In this document: piece by piece, positions 13,510 through 17,159 of the stretch
Layout of the letters: each line of letters starts with the position of its first letter
Numbering within the stretch: position 1 is the stretch's first letter
Origin: Candidatus Bathyarchaeota archaeon
GTDB lineage: Archaea; Thermoproteota; Bathyarchaeia; Bathyarchaeales; Bathycorpusculaceae
Assembly (NCBI GenBank): GCA_018396615.1
Contig: JAGTQT010000024.1
Span: forward strand, 1-17,159
DNA: 17,159 nucleotides
Direction of reading: 5' to 3'
Made by a program: the position numbers and the translations under genes
Notes under the pieces: generated by a model
Told to the model about the DNA's origin: nothing
Database searches by the model: none
What the model saw: the letters and a program-made list of their open reading frames with translations, nothing else

Positions 13510-14628
13510 TTAAAAGCTGGATTTGCCTGAGATGACTGCTTTTTCTAAAGCGTCAAGAGTCTCTGAAAGCTTGTGCCGCTCAGGGTTTATGTTGCCTAAG
13601 CCTAAGCGTATCATGCTTGATACCTGCGTCTTGTATCCTTTTTTGAAGAGGAAGAAGGCGCCGGGAACAGGGGCGACGTTGAAGCGGGGGATGGCGTGCT
13701 TGTTGATCCAGTTAAATGTGTTTTTTATCGGTAATTTGACCCAGTATGTTACGCCAGCGGTGCTGGGGAAATATTTTAGTTTCTGTTCTTTGAGCCATTT
13801 TTCGGTTTCAGCTTTGAGGGTGAGCCACTTTTGTTTGTGTTCTTCTAGCGTGCTCATTCCGGTTGCGAGTAGCTTGGAGGTTGCGAGCTGTACGATGTTG
13901 GGGCTGTTGCCTGTTGTGTTCAAGACGTCGGTGTAGAGTTCGTCAACAAGTTCTTTTTTTGTAAGAGCTATGCCTAGTTTTAATCCGCCTAAACCGTAGG
14001 CTTTGGTGAAGCTTGTGGTGACTATTCCGTGTTCGGGATCGATGGAGAAGATTGTGGGTATGTGTTCTCTTTTGAATTCGGCGTATATTTCGTCGCATAG
14101 GACATGGAAGTTGTGTTCTTTTGCTACGGATAGGGTTTCTTCGAGTTCTTTTTTTTCTGCTGTTGCTCCGCTGGGGGCGTGTGGGTTTGTTAAAACTAGA
14201 ATGCCTGTTCGTTCTGATGCGAGTTTTTTGAGTGCGTCAGCATCTAGCCTGTAGTTATCTTCTTCTTTTCTTTCAAGTCTTTTTATGCGGTGGAAGTGGT
14301 CTTGTACCTGTCTTAGTAGTGGTTCGTATGTGGGATATTCGACGATGGCTTCGTTTTTCTTGGGGTTTTTTTCTGCGAGGAGCCTTATTATTCGCGTGTT
14401 TTGACCGCTTGCTCCTTCGCTGGAGATGAAAACGTTTTCTGCTTGTGTGTGATATCGGTGTGCTAGGAGCTCTGCGGTTTCGGGGTTACCGTGTGCGTAG
14501 TTGATGCTTAGGTCGATTGTTCCGAGGTTCATGTTGAAGTTGAGGTGTGTGATGCCGCTTGAGCGGAGATCGTGTTTTACGTGTGGTAGGCTGATGTACC
14601 AGTTTAGGTATGCGGATGGGTGTTTCAT
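13510..14628 (-). CDS. Class I/II PLP-dependent aminotransferase
   Basis: This 372-residue fold-type I enzyme transfers an amino group between an amino acid and a 2-oxoacid in the cytosol. Cofactor residues seen are N148 in TNPHAPSG, D179 and Y182 in CDEIYAEF, and the Schiff-base lysine K209 in TTSFTKAYGLGGLKLG. The substrate carboxylate arginine is in MIRLGLG near the end. The N-terminal SINYAHGNPE, near 41-50, stands in place of the usual glycine-rich start loop. It is slightly shorter than the usual 390-400. The start is ATG at 14628, with only AGGCGA upstream. The substrate is not assignable. The MFS gene follows on the same strand, hinting at transport of a related amino compound. Confidence 0.94.
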   Translation of the reverse strand: MKHPSAYLNWYISLPHVKHDLRSSGITHLNFNMNLGTIDLSINYAHGNPETAELLAHRYHTQAENVFISSEGASGQNTRIIRLLAEKNPKKNEAIVEYPTYEPLLRQVQDHFHRIKRLERKEEDNYRLDADALKKLASERTGILVLTNPHAPSGATAEKKELEETLSVAKEHNFHVLCDEIYAEFKREHIPTIFSIDPEHGIVTTSFTKAYGLGGLKLGIALTKKELVDELYTDVLNTTGNSPNIVQLATSKLLATGMSTLEEHKQKWLTLKAETEKWLKEQKLKYFPSTAGVTYWVKLPIKNTFNWINKHAIPRFNVAPVPGAFFLFKKGYKTQVSSMIRLGLGNINPERHKLSETLDALEKAVISGKSSF

Positions 14629-14691
14629 TTTTTTCGCCTAGGGTGGACATGTGGGTGTTGTTTACGCTTATTCTTTTCCGTCTGCGGCATG

Positions 14692-14699
14692 TTTTTATG
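14692..14699 (+). promoter_or_regulatory. TATA box of the DUF167 gene
   Basis: TTTTTATG lies 33-40 bases before the ATG at 14732, giving a short leader that contains the GGAG ribosome binding site. The region is divergent with the aminotransferase gene. Confidence 0.4.
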
Positions 14700-14731
14700 T
14701 GGATTAGGTTTTTCTTTTGTTTGGAGCTTTG

Positions 14732-15019
14732 ATGAAAATAACTGAGGCAAAGGGAGGCATAGTTCTCGAAGTTTTTGTGAAGCCTAAGTCGAGAGAATTT
14801 AGAATAGCGGTTGAAGCTGACGGGATTGTTGTTTTCTGCACAGAAGAGCCTGTTGAGGGAAGGGTTAACAGGGAGCTTGTTAAGGGGCTGTCGCGGCTTT
14901 TTGGAAAGAGGGTGAAGCTTGTTTCCGGTTTTTCTTCTAGGCAGAAGCGTTTGCTGGTTAGAGGCATGGATCGGAACGAGGCTGAAGCACGGCTGTTTAG
15001 TGGTGCAGCTAAGCTTTAG
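14732..15019 (+). CDS. DUF167 (YggU-like) family protein
   Basis: This 95-residue protein matches the YggU/DUF167 family of small alpha/beta proteins found in bacteria, archaea and eukaryotes, whose function is not known. Family hallmarks are present: VFVKPKSREFRI near residues 15-26, the EEPVEGRVNRELVKGLSRLFG region near 44-64 and VKLVSGFSSRQKRLLVRG near 67-84, which correspond to the family's KP-A, P--G-AN-ELI--L and V-I--G---R-K-V-I positions. GGAG lies about 5 bases before the ATG at 14732; an in-frame TTG at 14717 is less likely. No operon partner is evident. Confidence 0.93.
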   Translation: MKITEAKGGIVLEVFVKPKSREFRIAVEADGIVVFCTEEPVEGRVNRELVKGLSRLFGKRVKLVSGFSSRQKRLLVRGMDRNEAEARLFSGAAKL

Positions 15020-15104
15020 GCACGCGTTTTTGTGGCTGTTTAAGGAGGTTTCATTTAGTTAATTGTTTAGCGGATGTTTTCAGTTTGAGGGTTGTGAAGC
15101 TTGC

Positions 15105-15117
15105 TTTGTTTTTTTCG
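15105..15117 (+). terminator. T-rich tract after the DUF167 gene
   Basis: TTTGTTTTTTTC lies in the 150-base gap between the DUF167 gene and the next membrane protein. Archaeal transcription commonly ends in such U-runs without a hairpin. The gap otherwise shows only an orphan AAGGAGG at 15041-15047 with no usable start codon at proper distance. Confidence 0.35.
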
Positions 15118-15171
15118 TAGAGTTGTTTTGATGGTAAAACTAATAAGAGAAGATGAGCATAGAAACGCTTG

Positions 15172-15489
15172 ATGTTAAAAGCTAAGAAGCTAATGCTGTA
15201 CGTTTTCTTGACCGTGTTAATTGAAGGATGTTTAATGGGCAGCATACTTGCGCTAAGTGCAGGCTTGGATTTGAATGATAGAACAGATGTTAGATACGTG
15301 GCAAGGCAATACCTCTATTACGTGGCATACAACATTGGGTACTTGATAATTTTCCCGTTTGGCATGGAGTACGGTAATGTTCTTTCTGGAGTGATAGCTT
15401 GGGCTATTGGTTGTGTGGGCATGTTTTTTGCCATCTATTTGTTAGGAGAAATCGTCACGCGCTTACAAAGCGCAAGGAAAGATGATTGA
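15172..15489 (+). CDS. Small multi-pass membrane protein of unknown function
   Basis: I do not recognise a family. The protein has 105 residues from ATG 15172 (an in-frame TTG at 15169 adds one). Three hydrophobic segments can be seen: about 8-30 (LYVFLTVLIEGCLMGSILAL), about 48-66 (YYVAYNIGYLIIFPFGM) and about 70-94 (VLSGVIAWAIGCVGMFFAIYLL). A short charged loop, LNDRTDVRYVARQ, connects the first two, and the C-terminus is basic then acidic (RLQSARKDD). It is convergent with another small membrane protein gene at 15632-15991, with a copy of the CCCCYTATATATAGG element in between. No ribosome binding site is obvious. Confidence 0.7.
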   Translation: MLKAKKLMLYVFLTVLIEGCLMGSILALSAGLDLNDRTDVRYVARQYLYYVAYNIGYLIIFPFGMEYGNVLSGVIAWAIGCVGMFFAIYLLGEIVTRLQSARKDD

Positions 15490-15513
15490 GATCTTAGGCG
15501 CTGAATTTTCTAA

Positions 15514-15528
15514 CCCCCTATATATAGG
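15514..15528. repeat. 15-bp AT-core element, copy 2 (CCCCCTATATATAGG)
   Basis: This contains CCTATATATAGG, a perfect 12-base palindrome (15517-15528), located 25 bases past the stop of the membrane protein gene and in the junction with a convergent gene. It is 14/15 identical to the element at 3159-3173, which occupies an equivalent place downstream of a plus-strand gene facing a minus-strand gene. Confidence 0.55.
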
Positions 15529-15631
15529 ATGCATGTCTAGTTAGAAGTTACAGATAGGTTTGCTGTTTTCTCCGTTGTGGGTTCGTAATTAAAAGGAGAG
15601 GTCAAAAGACTGGTTTTTATTTGAGTTTGGC

Positions 15632-15991
15632 TTATTGAACGTCTTCTTGCCTAGTTTTGTTGCGTTGCAGTTCTTTCACTGCTTTGTACACGCAAATGCT
15701 TACTAGCCCCCACATCAAAACCGTTAGCACAACGAGAATCCAAGACTCAATTAAGTACGAATAGATAAACAAGTCAACATCATTGACCTTTGAAAGAGCC
15801 TCTAGCATGCCGGGCTTCTTGGGCCAAGGGAACAGGGAGCCGCTTGGGCTTGTTCGCCACCATGTTTCGCCGTTCCAGCGGAAGATGTGTCCGGCTGCTA
15901 TGCTGTGGGCTTCGAATGTATATGCCGTGAGATAGGTTGAAAGGGCGCTTAGGATTATGGCTGCAAGTATCCATCTGTTTGCGGTTTTCAA
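15632..15991 (-). CDS. Membrane protein with two helices and an external loop, unknown function
   Basis: This is a protein of 119 residues with membrane segments at about 7-26 (WILAAIILSALSTYLTAY) and 76-103 (YSYLIESWILVVLTVLMWG and following). They flank an about 50-residue loop rich in aromatic residues and prolines, including HIFRWNGETWWRTSPSG and LFPWPKKPGML. The topology suggests the loop lies outside and the charged tail, KELQRNKTRQEDVQ, inside. The start is TTG at 15991: an in-frame stop lies two codons upstream, and AGGGA about 6 bases before the TTG supports it. TTATAGCC at 16024-16031 is a plausible TATA box. I do not recognise a family. Confidence 0.72.
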   Translation of the reverse strand: MKTANRWILAAIILSALSTYLTAYTFEAHSIAAGHIFRWNGETWWRTSPSGSLFPWPKKPGMLEALSKVNDVDLFIYSYLIESWILVVLTVLMWGLVSICVYKAVKELQRNKTRQEDVQ

Positions 15992-16023
15992 GGCTTATCC
16001 CTGCTATAACAAGGGAGATACAA

Positions 16024-16031
16024 GGCTATAA
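16024..16031 (-). promoter_or_regulatory. TATA box of the 15632-15991 gene
   Basis: TTATAGCC on the minus strand would start transcription near 16003, leaving a short leader that includes AGGGA. The divergent gap 15992-16204 shows no further gene. Confidence 0.35.
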
Positions 16032-16144
16032 TTCTAGACCTTAGAACAAAGCTTCATGAAGACCTTTGCGTTAGTCGCTGGCAGAAACAGTTGCTCTTGC
16101 TGGTAAAGTGGCTTGAATGGTGAAAACTCTTTTGGTGAGCAAAA

Positions 16145-16152
16145 GTTTTATG
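16145..16152 (+). promoter_or_regulatory. TATA box of the etfBA operon
   Basis: GTTTTATG lies about 55 bases before the etfB start, giving a predicted leader of about 30 bases. GGAG at 16188-16191 is in that leader. Confidence 0.35.
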
Positions 16153-16204
16153 ATGTTCATTGTTAGACTTGTTCAGCAAACCATAATGGAGACTGAAATG
16201 GCAA

Positions 16205-16993
16205 ATGGACATAATCGTTTGTGTTAAACATGTTCCAGACACGGCGGAAGCTGAACTGAAAATCGACGCGTCAGGCAAAGCCGTAGACAAGGCAGGCTTA
16301 GTCTATGACATCAACGAGTGGGACGACTACGCGCTTGAGGAAGCTGTCCGCATCAAAGAGAAGCAGGGCGGAACCGTAACCGCGATCACCATCGGCGCCG
16401 AAGACTCTGACAGCACTTTGCGCAAGTGCCTCGCACGCGGAGCAGACAAAGCCATACGCCTAACCGACCCAAAATTCGCAGGCTCAGACAGCTACGCCAC
16501 AGCCAAAATCCTGTACAGCGTAATCAAAAACATGCACTACGACCTAATCCTAGCAGGCTTACAAGCCGGAGACGACGGCGCAACAGCCGTAGGCCCAATC
16601 CTCGCCGAAATGCTAGGCATACCGCACGCCACCATGGTCAAGAAACTCGAACTAGCCACAGGCACAGCCAAAGTCAACCGCGAACTTGAAGGCGGATTAG
16701 AAGAGCAAATCGAAGTGAAGCTGCCTGCATTGCTGTCGGTTTCCACAGGCATAAACGAGCCGCGCTACGTCAGCATAATGGGCATCCGCAAAGCCATGCA
16801 AAAAGAAATCAAAATCATGACGCTGGCTGATACCGGCTTAACCGAAGCAGACGTAGGCGAACAAGGCTCATGGATCCGCATCGAAAAGCTCTATGTGCCG
16901 CCAGCCGAGAAACAAGCCGAACCAATAAGAGGCACGCCAGACGAAATTGCAGCAAAAATCGTTGACCTGCTCAGGTCAAGGGGGCTGATCTAA
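16205..16993 (+). CDS. etfB: Electron transfer flavoprotein, beta subunit
   Basis: This is the 262-residue small subunit of the soluble ETF heterodimer, which carries electrons between acyl-CoA or other dehydrogenases and a quinone oxidoreductase or ferredoxin. It opens with MDIIVCVKHVPDT as the family does. The nucleotide-binding stretch AGLQAGDDGATAVGPILAEMLGIPH lies near residues 117-141, and DSDSTLRKCLARGADKAIRL near 67-86. Length matches FixA/EtfB. Whether it holds AMP (classic ETF) or a second FAD (bifurcating ETF) cannot be settled by eye. Two bases separate its stop from the etfA start, so they form an operon. The codons use C and A in third position more than several neighbours, such as the OCD-family and DUF167 genes, although the aminotransferase shares this trait. 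The start is ATG 16205; see the note on the out-of-frame ATG at 16198. Confidence 0.97.
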   Translation: MDIIVCVKHVPDTAEAELKIDASGKAVDKAGLVYDINEWDDYALEEAVRIKEKQGGTVTAITIGAEDSDSTLRKCLARGADKAIRLTDPKFAGSDSYATAKILYSVIKNMHYDLILAGLQAGDDGATAVGPILAEMLGIPHATMVKKLELATGTAKVNRELEGGLEEQIEVKLPALLSVSTGINEPRYVSIMGIRKAMQKEIKIMTLADTGLTEADVGEQGSWIRIEKLYVPPAEKQAEPIRGTPDEIAAKIVDLLRSRGLI

Positions 16994-16995
16994 AG

Positions 16996-17159
16996 ATGGC
17001 AAAGCTCTTCGTGCTCGCAGAGCACCGGCAAGGACAATTACGCGACATAACCTTCGAAATGCTGACTAAGGCAAGAGAGCTTGCAGGAAAAACCGGCACA
17101 GAACTCACCGCCGTAATCCTCGGAAGCAATGTCAAAGAGCACGCTAAAGCCCTCGTGGA
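16996..17159 (+). CDS. etfA: Electron transfer flavoprotein, alpha subunit (5' end only)
   Basis: The last 164 bases read MAKLFVLAEHRQGQLRD, then TFEMLTKARELAG, then LTAVILG, the typical N-terminal domain I of EtfA (IWV-AE--G-L--VS-ELLGKAREL). The FAD-binding C-terminal domain lies beyond the window. It begins 2 bases after the etfB stop, confirming the heterodimer operon. Confidence 0.95.
   Translation, partial: MAKLFVLAEHRQGQLRDITFEMLTKARELAGKTGTELTAVILGSNVKEHAKALV

Noticed and set aside
15041..15047. Strong AAGGAGG motif in the gap after the DUF167 gene
   Set aside because: Only a TTG about 14 bases away and a 22-codon frame follow, so there is no supportable gene.
15051..15245. 64-codon minus-strand ORF
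   Set aside because: It overlaps the start of the small membrane protein in antisense, has no ribosome binding site and no recognisable feature.
16426..16689. 87-codon very basic ORF inside etfB
   Set aside because: Arg/Ser/Pro composition is typical of a shifted frame over C/A-ending codons.
1..17159. CRISPR arrays, insertion sequences, integrase or prophage genes
   Set aside because: No regularly spaced direct repeats, transposase motifs or terminal inverted repeats were seen in either strand.
16205..17159. Recent horizontal transfer of etfBA based on its C/A-ending codon use
   Set aside because: The aminotransferase, thermosome and second MFS genes show a similar codon style on their own sense strands, so this is not distinctive.

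Overview
The window reads as chromosomal DNA from an archaeon, most likely an uncultured anaerobic or mesophilic lineage of the Bathyarchaeia/Thermoproteota type. The archaeal evidence is direct. There is a group II chaperonin (thermosome), an Lrp-type regulator, a stand-alone LigD-type 3'-phosphoesterase domain, and a Gly-rich DUF5518-like membrane protein. An exported protein ends in an IPEF + transmembrane + KKK sorting tail. tRNA-Ala has its CCA encoded, and TATA-box promoters lie about 25 bp ahead of starts. The exact phylum is inference from gene mix and style, not proven by any marker here. Start codons are often GTG or TTG, usually with a GGAGG/GGTGA-type ribosome binding site.

Layout. 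1-1251 (minus): 5' three quarters of a thermosome subunit, running off the left edge. 1400-3150 (plus): a MoaD/ThiS-like ubiquitin-fold protein ending in GGG, a Gly-rich small membrane protein, and an ornithine cyclodeaminase/mu-crystallin family dehydrogenase. 7460-3281 (minus): a signalling cassette with overlapping genes (small helical protein, 1128-residue cytosolic PAS/GAF histidine kinase, single-domain response regulator), followed by a hairpin terminator. 8001-7570 (minus): TrmO/TsaA-type tRNA methyltransferase. 8212-8436 (plus): small orphan helical protein. 8437-8736: 300 bases without an intact gene, holding a decayed fragment of an adenosine-specific kinase (DUF355) gene and a GC-rich hairpin. 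11158-8737 (minus): Lrp-type regulator, then the phosphoesterase and an MFS permease 4 bases apart. 11292-11369: tRNA-Ala(UGC). 11421-12224 (plus): exported CBM9/DOMON-like protein with an archaeosortase-like tail. 14628-12249 (minus): PLP aminotransferase followed by a second MFS permease. 14732-15489 (plus): DUF167 protein and a small membrane protein. 15991-15632 (minus): another small membrane protein. 16205-end (plus): etfB and the start of etfA.

How the genes work together. Etf beta/alpha point to flavin-based electron transfer. The histidine kinase and receiver look like an intracellular sensing module: no membrane segments, four PAS and two GAF-like domains, and no DNA-binding output. 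Lrp, phosphoesterase and MFS genes are co-directional and may be co-regulated. The aminotransferase and second permease may handle an amino acid or derived compound. Nothing here is a clear defence island, CRISPR locus, prophage or insertion sequence.

The least explained signals are: a nearly identical 15-bp CCCCYTATATATAGG element at two convergent gene junctions; the nested inverted repeats between the Lrp and phosphoesterase genes; the DUF355 relic; and the kinase cassette with its small overlapping first gene. I do not see one clearly new, complete system. The kinase cassette and the Lrp/phosphoesterase/MFS cluster are the best candidates.
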